From contig JACKEV010000008.1 of NCBI GenBank assembly GCA_020632795.1, positions 372,001 through 436,000 on the forward strand: a DNA stretch of 64,000 bases, written 5' to 3'. Below, piece by piece: positions 36,785-44,931 of this stretch. This DNA is from Alphaproteobacteria bacterium (lineage in GTDB: Bacteria; Myxococcota_A; UBA796; CAJQPC01). Below the pieces are notes generated by a model. That model had not been told where the DNA came from and ran no database searches. It was given only the letters and a program-made list of their open reading frames with translations. The position numbers were made by a program, and so were the translations under genes. Numbering within the stretch: the stretch's first letter is position 1; each line of letters opens with the position of its first letter.

Positions 36785-37609
36785 TCAGCCGTCGGGGAAG
36801 AGGGCGTCGTCCTCCAGCTCGGAGACCAGCGCGCCGACCAGATCGCTGCGGGTGAGCACGCCCCGGATGCCGCCGTCGGTGGCGAGCACGGGCAGGCAGC
36901 CGACCTTGTGGACGGCCATCAGCCGGGCGGCCTCGCGCAGCGGGGTGGTGGGGTTGACCGAGACGATGGGGCGCCGCAGCAGCACGTCGTCCACCGTGAG
37001 CCTGGAGTCCGGGCCGATCTGGGCGGTGATCAGGTCGCGGAAGGAGATCACGCCCTCCAGGGAGCCGCCCTCGGTGACCAGGAGGTGGCGCACGTCTGCG
37101 TCGCGCATGGTGCGCGCGGCGTCCCAGGCGGGCTGGTTGACGTCGACGGTGATGACCTTGGCGGTGGCCTCGGAGGCGACCGTCGCGCTGGAGGGCACGC
37201 CGATCTCGGCCAGCCGCACCGCGTCGTGCTCGGTCAGCACGCCCACCGGCACCCCCGCGTCGTCGACCACGGCCAGCAGCTCCTGCCGCTGGTCCATCTG
37301 CCGGTGCAGCGCGGCCATCAGGGGCTCGTCGGGCTTCGCGGTGAGCACGGGGCTGATCTCGACGTCGCCGGCTGTCTTGTCGAAGTCGTCGTCGTTGAAG
37401 GCGATCCACAGCTCGCCGTGGGTGCCGGCCAGCCCGCCCCGCGAGAACACCGAGAAGTCCGACAGCACCCCCATCAGCCCGCCGGTCTCGCTGACCACCA
37501 GCAGGTGGCGCAGGCCCAGCCGCACCATGACGCGGGCGCAGGTGGCCAGCGGCGTGGACGGGTTCACGACCAGAGGGTTGGGGGTCATCAGGTCAGCGAC
37601 GGTTTCCAT
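36785..37609 (-). CDS. Four-CBS-domain protein
   Basis: 274 residues made entirely of four CBS motifs. They start at about 7 (MTPNPLVVNPSTPL), 93 (ISPVLTAKPDEPL), 152 (AKVITVDVNQPAW) and 213 (RRPIVSVNPTTPL). Each ends in a GVLSDF/GVLTEHD/GVISFRD/GVLTRSD strand. CBS pairs bind adenine nucleotides and act as energy-state sensors. No catalytic domain is attached, so it probably regulates a partner. It lies just downstream of the CHASE kinase gene on the same strand (84 bp gap). Confidence 0.9.
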   Translation of the reverse strand: METVADLMTPNPLVVNPSTPLATCARVMVRLGLRHLLVVSETGGLMGVLSDFSVFSRGGLAGTHGELWIAFNDDDFDKTAGDVEISPVLTAKPDEPLMAALHRQMDQRQELLAVVDDAGVPVGVLTEHDAVRLAEIGVPSSATVASEATAKVITVDVNQPAWDAARTMRDADVRHLLVTEGGSLEGVISFRDLITAQIGPDSRLTVDDVLLRRPIVSVNPTTPLREAARLMAVHKVGCLPVLATDGGIRGVLTRSDLVGALVSELEDDALFPDG

Positions 37610-37693
37610 ACGGCACTCCGAGCAGACGGGCGATCAGCCTAACCCCTCCGCTGCCCCCGGCGGGGATGACGAGGCGCAGGGTAGCTCGCCTTT

Positions 37694-39520
37694 TCAGCTC
37701 GCCGCGGCGGCGCTCTCGGGCATGGCCTCGCGCATCCCCGGCACGGTGAACCGGAAGTGGGCGCCGTGCCCGGGGCGGGACTCCACCCAGATCCGCCCGC
37801 CCATGCGCTCGACGGCCTTCTGGCAGATGGTCAGGCCGATGCCGGCGCCCTCGAACGCCACGTCGGTGTGCAGGCGGCGGAACGGGGCGAAGATCTGCTC
37901 GGTGTCGTGCTCGTCGAGGCCGATGCCGTCGTCCTTCACCCCCAGGATCCAGCCCGCCTCGTCCTGCTCGGCGGTGAGGGTGACCTGGGGGTGCTCGCTG
38001 TGGTTGTACTTGAGCGCGTTGTCGATGAGCTGGAGGTAGATCTGCCGCAGGAGCGCGGGGCTGCCCTGGACGCAGGGCAGCTCGGGGCGGTGGAGGGTGG
38101 CCTCGGCCAGCCGGTCGGCCAGCTTCTCCACGGCGCTGTCGACGCAGTCGTCGATGTGGACGGCCTGGGGGCGGGCGTCGAGGCGGCTGACCTGGTTCAG
38201 CTGGTGGAGCGCCGTGACGAGCTGGCGCATGCGCGCGGTGGCGCGCTGGATGCCGCCGAGCGCGCGGGTCGTGGGCCCCTCGACGTCCCCCAGGCTGCGC
38301 TGGAGCAGGTCGGAGAACAGGGCGAGGCGCCGCACGGGCTCCTGCAGATCGTGGCTGGCGATGAACAGGAACTCGTCCAGCTCGCGGTTTCGCTTGAGCA
38401 GCAGGGCGTTGGCCTCCTCCAGGGAGCGGGCGCTGGCCTCGGCGGCGGCCTTGGCCTCGCCCAGCTCGCGGGTGCGCTCGGCGACCTCCTGCTCGACGGT
38501 GGCCTTCTGGTCCAGCACGACCAGGGCGTAGGCCACCAGCAGCGAGGTGATCACCAGGCCGATCAGGGTGAGGACGATCTGCTGGGTCAGGCCCGCCGCG
38601 GAGGCGTGGTCCTCGGGGACCAGCGCGCGGACCTCCCAGGCCCGCCCGGCCAGCTCGCTCTCCAGCGCGGACGCGGTGACCCGGTGCCCGTCGAGCCGCC
38701 GGGTGTCGAAGAGCACCCGCCGGTCGGCGCCCGGGGTGGCGTCCAGGAGCTGGATGTCGACCGGCTGCTCGGTCTCCCGGAACTCGGCGAGCGCGGAGAG
38801 CACGATGTCCTGGGCCTGATAGCCGGCCAGCGCGTAGCCCTGGACCTCCTGCTCCGGCCCGTACACCGGCATCACCACCAGGAAGCCGTCCCGTCGATCC
38901 ATCCGGGACTGGGCGAGCTGGAGCGGCGCGGTGGCGGTGGCCTGCCCGGTCTCCCCTGCGCGCTGCAGGGCCTCCCGCCGCTGGGCGTCCGAGGCCATGT
39001 CCAGGCCGAAGATCCGCTCGTTCCCGCTCACCGGCTCGACGTAGAGCACCGGGAAGAAGCTGCCGCGCTCGGCGGCGGCGGTGAGGTTGCCCTGGAAGCC
39101 CAGCTCGGTGACGACGTAGCCGGGCAGCCCGTCCGCGCGAGCGGCGCGCTCGAACGCGGTGCGCTGGTCCCCCGGGACCCGGGGCGCCCACTCCAGGGCG
39201 CGGAGGGAGCGGTTGAGCTTGAGCAGCGGCCGGGTGAAGGCCCGGAACTCGTCCTGCTTCACAGCCGGGGAGGCGTCGAACAGGGCGGCGAGGGACTGGA
39301 CGACCTGAAGCTCCCGCTCCAGCTCGCTGCGGACCGCCTGGAGGCGCTGATCCGCGTGCCGGGTGAGCTGCTGGGTGTAGGCGTCCCGCGCCGCGCGGCG
39401 TCCCGTCCAGCCGACCCAGACAGAAGCCAGCAGCCCCGCGATCGCCAACAGCCAGGCGAGCCGGTACGTGCGCAGCGGGCGCCGCCAACGAGCGCCATCC
39501 CTGGAGCGATCCTGCTCCAT
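37694..39520 (-). CDS. CHASE-domain sensor histidine kinase
   Basis: 608 residues from ATG 39520. A first helix (LAWLLAIAGLLASVWVGW) leads into a periplasmic CHASE domain (about 60-290; LRALEWAPRVPGDQR.AFE.AAR..G..GY and FPVLYVEP). The second helix follows (IVLTLIGLVITSLLVAYALVVL), then a coiled coil. HisKA has ASHDLQEPVRRL (His near 390), and HATPase_c has DNALKYN, KDDGIGLDE and GAGIGLTICQKAVERMGG. The family senses small extracellular ligands such as cytokinin-like molecules or peptides. No cognate receiver gene is adjacent. Confidence 0.92.
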   Translation of the reverse strand: MEQDRSRDGARWRRPLRTYRLAWLLAIAGLLASVWVGWTGRRAARDAYTQQLTRHADQRLQAVRSELERELQVVQSLAALFDASPAVKQDEFRAFTRPLLKLNRSLRALEWAPRVPGDQRTAFERAARADGLPGYVVTELGFQGNLTAAAERGSFFPVLYVEPVSGNERIFGLDMASDAQRREALQRAGETGQATATAPLQLAQSRMDRRDGFLVVMPVYGPEQEVQGYALAGYQAQDIVLSALAEFRETEQPVDIQLLDATPGADRRVLFDTRRLDGHRVTASALESELAGRAWEVRALVPEDHASAAGLTQQIVLTLIGLVITSLLVAYALVVLDQKATVEQEVAERTRELGEAKAAAEASARSLEEANALLLKRNRELDEFLFIASHDLQEPVRRLALFSDLLQRSLGDVEGPTTRALGGIQRATARMRQLVTALHQLNQVSRLDARPQAVHIDDCVDSAVEKLADRLAEATLHRPELPCVQGSPALLRQIYLQLIDNALKYNHSEHPQVTLTAEQDEAGWILGVKDDGIGLDEHDTEQIFAPFRRLHTDVAFEGAGIGLTICQKAVERMGGRIWVESRPGHGAHFRFTVPGMREAMPESAAAAS

Positions 39521-39617
39521 CACCCTTCCTCGGGTTGGAGACCACAATGTAGCCCCCACCCTGGGGATCCGTAACCCGTCAGGGGGCGTTCTTCACCCCG
39601 GGGGAAAGGATTTCTGT

Positions 39618-39646
39618 TTGACGGGGCGGCGGCATACCCGTATAAA
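39618..39646 (+). promoter_or_regulatory. Sigma-70-type promoter of the molybdoenzyme operon
   Basis: TTGACG (39618-39623), exactly 17 bp, TATAAA (39641-39646). Start expected near 39653. One of the clearest housekeeping-type promoters in the window. Confidence 0.7.
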
Positions 39647-39662
39647 TGACCGAGAGTCATTT
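39644..39662. promoter_or_regulatory. 19-bp inverted repeat, probable repressor operator
   Basis: AAATGACCGAGAGTCATTT has perfect 7-bp arms and a 5-bp centre. It overlaps the end of the -10 element and the predicted start, the classic position for a repressor site. No DNA-binding regulator is encoded next to it. GGGAGG (39668-39673) then leads to ATG 39683. Confidence 0.65.
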
Positions 39663-39682
39663 GAAGTGGGAGGCCATCGCTC

Positions 39683-42466
39683 ATGGGCACCGGGATCTCG
39701 CGTCGGGGTTTTCTGCGGAACAGCATAGCGGTCAGCGCTGGGGCGGGCATCGCCGGCGCCTCCGGGCGGGCCGGCGCCGCGCCTTCGGACGCCGCCGAGG
39801 AGGACCTCACCCTCACCACCCGGGTGAACGGCACAGACGTCCGCGCGCCGATCGGGGCGGACACCTCGGCGCTCTCGGTGGTGCGCGAGCGCCTCGGCCT
39901 GACCGGCACCAAGGAGGCCTGTGGGCACGGGGCCTGCGGGGCCTGCACCGTGCTGGTGGACGGCGCGCCCCACGTGAGCTGCCTGCTGCCGGCCACGGCG
40001 CTGGAGGGCCGGGAGGTCACCACCGTCGAGGGCATCTCCGAGCCGCTCCACCCCGTGCAGCGGGCCTTCCTGCACCACGACGCGCTCCAGTGCGGCTACT
40101 GCACCCCCGGCTTCGTGGTCGAGGGCGCCGCGTTCTGCGACGCCTGGCGCGCCGAGCGGGGCGACGTCCGCCCCACCCGGGACGAGATCGCCGCCGCCCT
40201 CGCCGGGCACCTCTGCCGCTGCGGCGCCTACGTCGCCATCTACGAGGCGGTCGGCGACGCCTGCGAGGGGAAGTTCGACGGCGTCGAGGTCCACGGGCCC
40301 CGCGCCGACGGCCTGGAGAAGGTCACCGGCCAGGCGAAGTACACCGTCGATGTGAAGCTCGACGGCCAGCTCGAGGCCCGGGTCTTGCGGTCCGAGGTCG
40401 CCCACGCCGTGCTCAAGAACCTCGACCTCTCCGCGGCCCGCGCCCTGCCCGGGGTGCGCGCGGTGATCCAGCTCACCCCGGTGGGGGGCAAGGTCCGCTT
40501 CGCCGGCCAGGAGCTGGCGGCGGTCGCCGCGGACAGCGCCCACATCGCCGAGGAGGCCCTGCTCCTCATCTCCCCGGACTACAAGCTGCTGCCGGCGGTC
40601 ATCGGCATGGACGCCGCCCGCGAGCCCGGGGCCCCCGTGCTCTACGAGAGCAAGAAGTCCGACATGCCCAGCGCCTCCGAGGGCCCGGTCACCGGTGCCC
40701 GGCTGGAGGGCAACGTGCGCGGCCCGGTCAGCTTCAACCTGCTGGGGCGGCCCCGCCGCGCCCTCTCCCGGATGGACGAGGCCAAGTCCACCGGCATGCT
40801 CGTCGTCGACGAGAAGTACACCACCCAGGTCCAGGTCCACTCCACCCTGGAGCCCCACGCCTGCGTGGCCCACTGGACCTCCCCCAGCACGCTGGACGTC
40901 CACCTCTCCACCCAGAACTGCTCCGGCATGGCCGAGGACATCGCCGAGCGCTGGGCGCTGGAGCGCGCCGACGTGCGCGTGCTGTGCCCCTACGTGGGCG
41001 GCGGCTTCGGCGCCAAGGCCACCCTCCAGATGGAGACCCGCATCGCGGTCGACCTGGCCCGCGAGGCCGGCGCCCCCGTCCGGGTGGCGTACCAGCGCGA
41101 CGAGGAGCTGGGCGTCGGCGGCCTGCGCCCCGCCCAGGAGCTGCACGTCGCCCTGGCGGCGGACGCCGAGGGCAACCCCTACAGCCTCGTGGCCACCTCG
41201 TTCTCGAGCGCGGGGGTCTCGGTGGGCGCCAACTCCACCGTGCTGATGCGCCTGCTCTACCCCTTCAAGGAGAAGGACGTCGCCGACTACGACGTCGTCT
41301 CCAACGGCCCCCAGGGGCGCCCCTTCCGCGGCCCCGGCGGCCCGCCCGCCATCTTCGCCCTGGAGCAGGCCGTCGACGCCGTGGCCCACCGCCGCGGCGA
41401 GGACCCCCTCGCCCTGCGCCGCCGCTGGGACCCCCACCCCGGCCGCAACCGCCTGTACGACTGGGTGGAGACCCTGCCCGCCTGGACCGGGCGCGGCCCG
41501 GTGGGCCGGGACAAGGGCCGCTACCGGCGCGGGGTCGGGGTGGCCTGCGGGGTCTGGTTCGTGCTGCTGTCGCCGGCCACCCAGATCCAGCTCGACGCCA
41601 GCCCCGAGGGCCTGGTGGCCCGCGCCGGCTGCCAGGACATGGGCAACGGCTCCCGCTCGGCGGTGGCCTGGGCGGTGGCCGAGGCCATGGGCATGCAGCC
41701 CCACGAGATCCGGGTGCGCTTCGGCGACTCCGACGAGGTGTGGGCCCCGATGTCCGGCGGCAGCCGCACCACCCCCTCGGTCGTGCCCACCGCCAAGGAC
41801 GCCGCCCGACAGCTCCAGGAGGCCCTGCTGGACTTCGCCGAGCTGAACATGGGTCTCACCGGCGCCTCGGTGGGGGAGGGCGGCCTGAACCACAGCGGCG
41901 GCTTCACCCCCTGGGCGGAGATCCTCGCGGTGGCCCCGCCCATGAGCTTCGTCGGCCGCCGCAAGAAGGACCCGGGCGGCTACTTCCTGCCCTTCGAGGT
42001 CGCGGGCCTGCGCGTGGCCGACGTGGCCACCGGCTCGGTGGTGCTCACCGAGGTCGAGGTCGACACCCGCCTGGGCCGGGTCCGGGTGGTGGAGGCCTGG
42101 AGCGGCATCTCCGCCGGCCGCATCATGGTCCCGCCGCTGGCCCGCAGCCAGGTCCAGGGCGGGGTCATCCAGGGCATCAGCTACGCCCTCTACGAGGACC
42201 GCCGCCTCTGCCCGACCTCCGGCCAGCTCCTCACGGCCGGCCTGGAGGACTACCGCATCGCCGGCATCGGGGACATCCCCCCCATCCACGTCCACTTCGA
42301 CGAGGAGGGCTACGAGGGCATGCTCGAGCGCATCACCGGCATCGCGGAGCTGGCCACGATGGCCCCGGCGGCGTCGGTCGCCAACGCCGTCCACCACGCC
42401 ACCGGCTGGCGGCCCCGGTCGCTGCCGCTGCGCCCTGACCGGCTGATCGACGGAGGTGCCCTGTGA
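39683..42466 (+). CDS. Tat-exported aldehyde oxidoreductase/xanthine dehydrogenase-family protein, fused 2Fe-2S and Mo subunits
   Basis: 927 residues. A twin-arginine leader (SRRGFLRN, about 6-13) precedes two [2Fe-2S] domains (C80, C85, C88, C100; C137, C140, C178, C180). Near residue 200 the molybdopterin-cytosine-dinucleotide subunit begins (GPRADGLEKVTGQAKYTVD). It carries YVGGGFGAKA, FRGPGG.PAIFALE and a C-terminal GIAEL segment retaining the catalytic Glu (usual GxGE reads GIAE). It would oxidise aldehydes or N-heterocycles in the periplasm. In E. coli PaoABC these are separate subunits; here PaoA- and PaoC-like parts are fused. The FAD subunit follows with a GTGA overlap. Confidence 0.93.
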   Translation: MGTGISRRGFLRNSIAVSAGAGIAGASGRAGAAPSDAAEEDLTLTTRVNGTDVRAPIGADTSALSVVRERLGLTGTKEACGHGACGACTVLVDGAPHVSCLLPATALEGREVTTVEGISEPLHPVQRAFLHHDALQCGYCTPGFVVEGAAFCDAWRAERGDVRPTRDEIAAALAGHLCRCGAYVAIYEAVGDACEGKFDGVEVHGPRADGLEKVTGQAKYTVDVKLDGQLEARVLRSEVAHAVLKNLDLSAARALPGVRAVIQLTPVGGKVRFAGQELAAVAADSAHIAEEALLLISPDYKLLPAVIGMDAAREPGAPVLYESKKSDMPSASEGPVTGARLEGNVRGPVSFNLLGRPRRALSRMDEAKSTGMLVVDEKYTTQVQVHSTLEPHACVAHWTSPSTLDVHLSTQNCSGMAEDIAERWALERADVRVLCPYVGGGFGAKATLQMETRIAVDLAREAGAPVRVAYQRDEELGVGGLRPAQELHVALAADAEGNPYSLVATSFSSAGVSVGANSTVLMRLLYPFKEKDVADYDVVSNGPQGRPFRGPGGPPAIFALEQAVDAVAHRRGEDPLALRRRWDPHPGRNRLYDWVETLPAWTGRGPVGRDKGRYRRGVGVACGVWFVLLSPATQIQLDASPEGLVARAGCQDMGNGSRSAVAWAVAEAMGMQPHEIRVRFGDSDEVWAPMSGGSRTTPSVVPTAKDAARQLQEALLDFAELNMGLTGASVGEGGLNHSGGFTPWAEILAVAPPMSFVGRRKKDPGGYFLPFEVAGLRVADVATGSVVLTEVEVDTRLGRVRVVEAWSGISAGRIMVPPLARSQVQGGVIQGISYALYEDRRLCPTSGQLLTAGLEDYRIAGIGDIPPIHVHFDEEGYEGMLERITGIAELATMAPAASVANAVHHATGWRPRSLPLRPDRLIDGGAL

Positions 42467-43404
42467 TCCGCTTCCCCAAGACCCTCGAAGACGCCGCCGC
42501 CGGGCCCGGGGCCTTCCGGGCCGGCGCCACCGACCTGGCCGAGCGCCGCCGCCACCGGCTCCAGAGCGGGCCGCTGGTCGACCTCCGGGACGTCCAGGCC
42601 CTCGACGAGATCGTTCCTCTGGACGACGGCGGCGTGCAGGTCGGCGCGATGACCTCCATCGCGGCCCTCGCCGAGGACCCGCTCGTCCAGCAGGCCTGGC
42701 CGGGCCTGGCCCAGACCGCCGGGGGCCTGGCCACCCCGCAGATCCGCAACCGCGGCACGGTGGGCGGCAACCTGCTCCAGGAGGTGCGCTGCTGGTACTA
42801 CCGCAGCCCCCGGTTCGTCTGCCTCAAGAAGGGCGGCGCCCACTGCCTGGCCCGCGACGGCGACCACCTGTTCCACTCCTGCTTCGACCAGGGGCCCTGC
42901 GCCGCGCCCCACCCCTCCAGCCTCGCGGTGGCCCTCCAGGCCTTCGACGCCCGGGTGAGCCTGCACGACGGCCGGACCCTGAGCATCCCGGAGCTGATCG
43001 GCGACGGCCGCGCCCCCACCCGCACCCACCGGCTGGAGGAGGGGGCCCTGCTCACGGGGGTGACGGTGCCCCCGCCCATCCCCGGGGCCCGCTCGGCCTA
43101 CTTCCGGGCCATCCACCGGGTCCGGGCCGAGTGGCCGCTGGTGGAGGTCGTCGCCCACCTCGTGCTGGAGGGCGAGCAGATCACCCAGGCCCACGTCGTC
43201 CTGGGCGGGGTCGCGAACACGCCGCGGGCGCTGCCGGCGGTGGAGGCCGCCCTGGTCGGCGGCCCGGCCTCCGCAGAGCGCCTGGCCGCCGCCGCGAAGC
43301 GGGCCGCCGAGGGCGCCAATCCTCTCCCGATGACCGCCTACAAGCTGCGCATCCTGCCCGGGGCGGTGCTCTCCGCCCTGGAGCGCGCGACGGAGCGTGC
43401 GTGA
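42463..43404 (+). CDS. FAD subunit of the molybdenum hydroxylase, with extra Cys cluster (PaoB-like)
   Basis: 313 residues; GTG 42463 overlaps the previous stop. FAD-binding motifs are RAGATDLAERRR, PQIRNRGTVGGNLLQ and a C-terminal CO-dehydrogenase flavoprotein domain (AYFRAIHRVRAEWPLVEVVAHL). An insert holds C110, C120, C128, C140 and C146 before HPSSLAVAL, matching the [4Fe-4S] loop of PaoB and of 4-hydroxybenzoyl-CoA reductase. No leader is present, so export would depend on co-folding with the Tat-tagged fusion subunit. Confidence 0.92.
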   Translation: MIRFPKTLEDAAAGPGAFRAGATDLAERRRHRLQSGPLVDLRDVQALDEIVPLDDGGVQVGAMTSIAALAEDPLVQQAWPGLAQTAGGLATPQIRNRGTVGGNLLQEVRCWYYRSPRFVCLKKGGAHCLARDGDHLFHSCFDQGPCAAPHPSSLAVALQAFDARVSLHDGRTLSIPELIGDGRAPTRTHRLEEGALLTGVTVPPPIPGARSAYFRAIHRVRAEWPLVEVVAHLVLEGEQITQAHVVLGGVANTPRALPAVEAALVGGPASAERLAAAAKRAAEGANPLPMTAYKLRILPGAVLSALERATERA

Positions 43405-43631
43405 TGGACCTCTGCCGTTTTCTTCGTTGGAAGGGCTTTCATGGGCAGCGCTGGCCCAGCCAGGCCGCCCTGGACGCCACGCTCACCCGGATCGACGTGC
43501 CCTGCTCCTGCCTCAAGACCTGCCAGAGCTGGGGGCCCGACGACGAGCTCGTCGCCCCGGAGTCCTGCGCGCGGGGGCGGGGCTGCTTCGAGCGCTCCCC
43601 GCTGACCCCGCAGGAGCGCGTCCTCAGTTGA
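43404..43631 (+). CDS. Small Cys-rich protein in molybdoenzyme operon, unknown
   Basis: 75 residues from ATG 43404, overlapping the FAD-subunit stop by one base (TGATG). Six Cys are present: one near the start, a CSCLKTC group, and SCARGRGC. The spacing suggests metal or cluster binding. No family is recognised. Position suggests an accessory factor or small subunit of the hydroxylase. It overlaps the convergent lipoprotein gene by 8 bp. Confidence 0.65.
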   Translation: MDLCRFLRWKGFHGQRWPSQAALDATLTRIDVPCSCLKTCQSWGPDDELVAPESCARGRGCFERSPLTPQERVLS

Positions 43632-44280
43632 CGGGCTCCAGGACCACGTCCACCTCCGAGGTGATGACGTGGCACTCGTCGAAGTCGACGGTGACGACCT
43701 CATAGTGGCTCTCGTAGCCTCGGGCGTCGACCCACAGCTCGATGTCGCCGCCGACCTCCGCGCCGCAGATCCAGCCCGTGCCCTGGCCTTCGCAGGGCTG
43801 CGGCGCGGTCCAGTCCGCGCCCAGGGGCATCCAGGCTGCGGTCACGCCGGGCACGGCGGCGCCGTCGGGGTCGGTGACGGTCAGGGCGATGGAGGCGACC
43901 TCCTCGGTGGTGCAGGCCAGCTCCTCCAGGGTGAGGTCCAGCAGCACGGGCTCGACGTGGCAGACGTCCTGCTCGACCATGAAGGGCGCGGCGAGGGTCA
44001 GGCCGTAGCCCCAGCCGTCCGCGCGCACCTCGAACGCGCCGGCCTGCTCCCAGCCGCACACGAAGACGCCGTCGAGGTCCTCGCAGGGCTGCCAGTCGCC
44101 GCCGTCCACGCTGAACTCCACCCACGCGTCCTCGGGCAGCGGCGCGCCGTCGTGGGTGAGCAGCGTGACCTGCGCGGAGGCGACCGCCATCAGGTCGCAG
44201 TCCTTGGTCGTGGGGGGGCAGGCGGTCAGCAGGGCCAGCGCTGGCGCGAGCACGAAGGGGAGGGGGACGAGGCGGTTCAT
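43624..44280 (-). CDS. Secreted lipoprotein with carboxypeptidase-regulatory-like/Ig folds
   Basis: 218 residues from ATG 44280, with GGAGG five bases upstream. Lipobox LLTACPP, then two related beta-rich repeats (VTLLTHDGAPLPEDAWVEFSVDGGDWQPCEDLDGVFVCGW and LTVTDPDGAAVPGVTAAWMPLGADWTAPQPCEGQGTG). Each holds paired Cys, probably disulfides. The fold resembles surface Ig/carboxypeptidase-regulatory-like modules. Function unknown. A strong sigma-54 promoter lies upstream. Confidence 0.75.
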   Translation of the reverse strand: MNRLVPLPFVLAPALALLTACPPTTKDCDLMAVASAQVTLLTHDGAPLPEDAWVEFSVDGGDWQPCEDLDGVFVCGWEQAGAFEVRADGWGYGLTLAAPFMVEQDVCHVEPVLLDLTLEELACTTEEVASIALTVTDPDGAAVPGVTAAWMPLGADWTAPQPCEGQGTGWICGAEVGGDIELWVDARGYESHYEVVTVDFDECHVITSEVDVVLEPVN

Positions 44281-44313
44281 GGGTCCTCCGGGAGGGTGTT
44301 CCACGGGCTGCGT

Positions 44314-44329
44314 TGCAAGGGCCGTGCCG
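44314..44329 (-). promoter_or_regulatory. Sigma-54 promoter for the 43624-44280 lipoprotein gene
   Basis: CGGCACGGCCCTTGCA on the minus strand has -24 GG and -12 GC 12 nt apart with TTGCA at -12. Predicted start near 44303, 23 nt before the ATG. The sequence is nearly identical to the promoter at 8430-8445. Confidence 0.75.
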
Positions 44330-44369
44330 GCCCAGGACGGCGTTCACGGCCGATTCGGGGAGATCGAGG

Positions 44370-44385
44370 GTGACATTCATGTCAC
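44370..44385. promoter_or_regulatory. Inverted repeat GTGACAT-TC-ATGTCAC, probable enhancer or operator
   Basis: Perfect 7-bp arms around a 2-bp centre, with a further GTGACA half-site at 44388-44393. It lies about 67-82 bp upstream of the predicted sigma-54 start of the leftward lipoprotein gene, a typical enhancer position. It is also 58 bp before the rightward gene at 44443. Confidence 0.6.
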
Positions 44386-44442
44386 AGGTGACAGCGCCTT
44401 GACTTTGCCATAGCCTGCAAGCGTCAGGTTGGAGATGGAGCC

Positions 44443-44925
44443 ATGTGGTTGACCCTGCTGCTCGGTGGCGCCCTCGCCTGGGCGGATGAGCCGGAGATGA
44501 CCCCCCTCGACGCCTACCGGGCGGGCATGGAGGACGGCCGCGCCGCCGCCCGGGGCAAGCCCGCCGCCAGCGCGGCCGGGGTCAGCGCGGGGGTGGGCTT
44601 CGTGGTCGCCGGGGGCACCACCCTGCTGGTCGGGCCCTGCCTGGGCGGCCCCCTCATCGCGGCGGCGGCTGGCGGCCCGGCGGTCATCTACGGGGGCGTC
44701 CCGGCCGAGCCGGACCCGGGGGACTGGAGCGAGCAGAGCCTCGACTACCAGCGGGGCTACCGCAACGGCTACCGCTCGGCGCTCCAGGGCCGGCGCACCC
44801 GGTGGGCGGCGGCAGGGGGCGTGGCCGGCGCAGCGGTGGGTGTGGGGCTTGGCGTGACCGCGACCGCGGTCCTGCTGGACCGGTGGGGCTACACCTGGGG
44901 GAATGACACGCCGATCGCGGAGTAG
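44443..44925 (+). CDS. Exported glycine-rich membrane protein, unknown
   Basis: 160 residues. A signal peptide (MWLTLLLGGALAWA) precedes an Asp/Arg segment (YRAGMEDGRAAARG). Two glycine/alanine-rich hydrophobic segments follow (AGVSAGVGFVVAGGTTLLVGPCLGGPLIAAAAGG and WAAAGGVAGAAVGVGLGVTATAVLL), separated by a Tyr/Arg-rich loop (YQRGYRNGYRSALQGRR). The paired YRxG motifs suggest duplicated units. No family recognised. GGAG 8 nt upstream supports the start. Confidence 0.6.
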   Translation: MWLTLLLGGALAWADEPEMTPLDAYRAGMEDGRAAARGKPAASAAGVSAGVGFVVAGGTTLLVGPCLGGPLIAAAAGGPAVIYGGVPAEPDPGDWSEQSLDYQRGYRNGYRSALQGRRTRWAAAGGVAGAAVGVGLGVTATAVLLDRWGYTWGNDTPIAE

Positions 44926-44931
44926 GGACGA

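Noticed and set aside
44370..44385. CRP-like site
   Set aside because: The half-sites are GTGA-N8-TCAC, not GTGA-N6-TCAC; position relative to the sigma-54 promoter explains it better.
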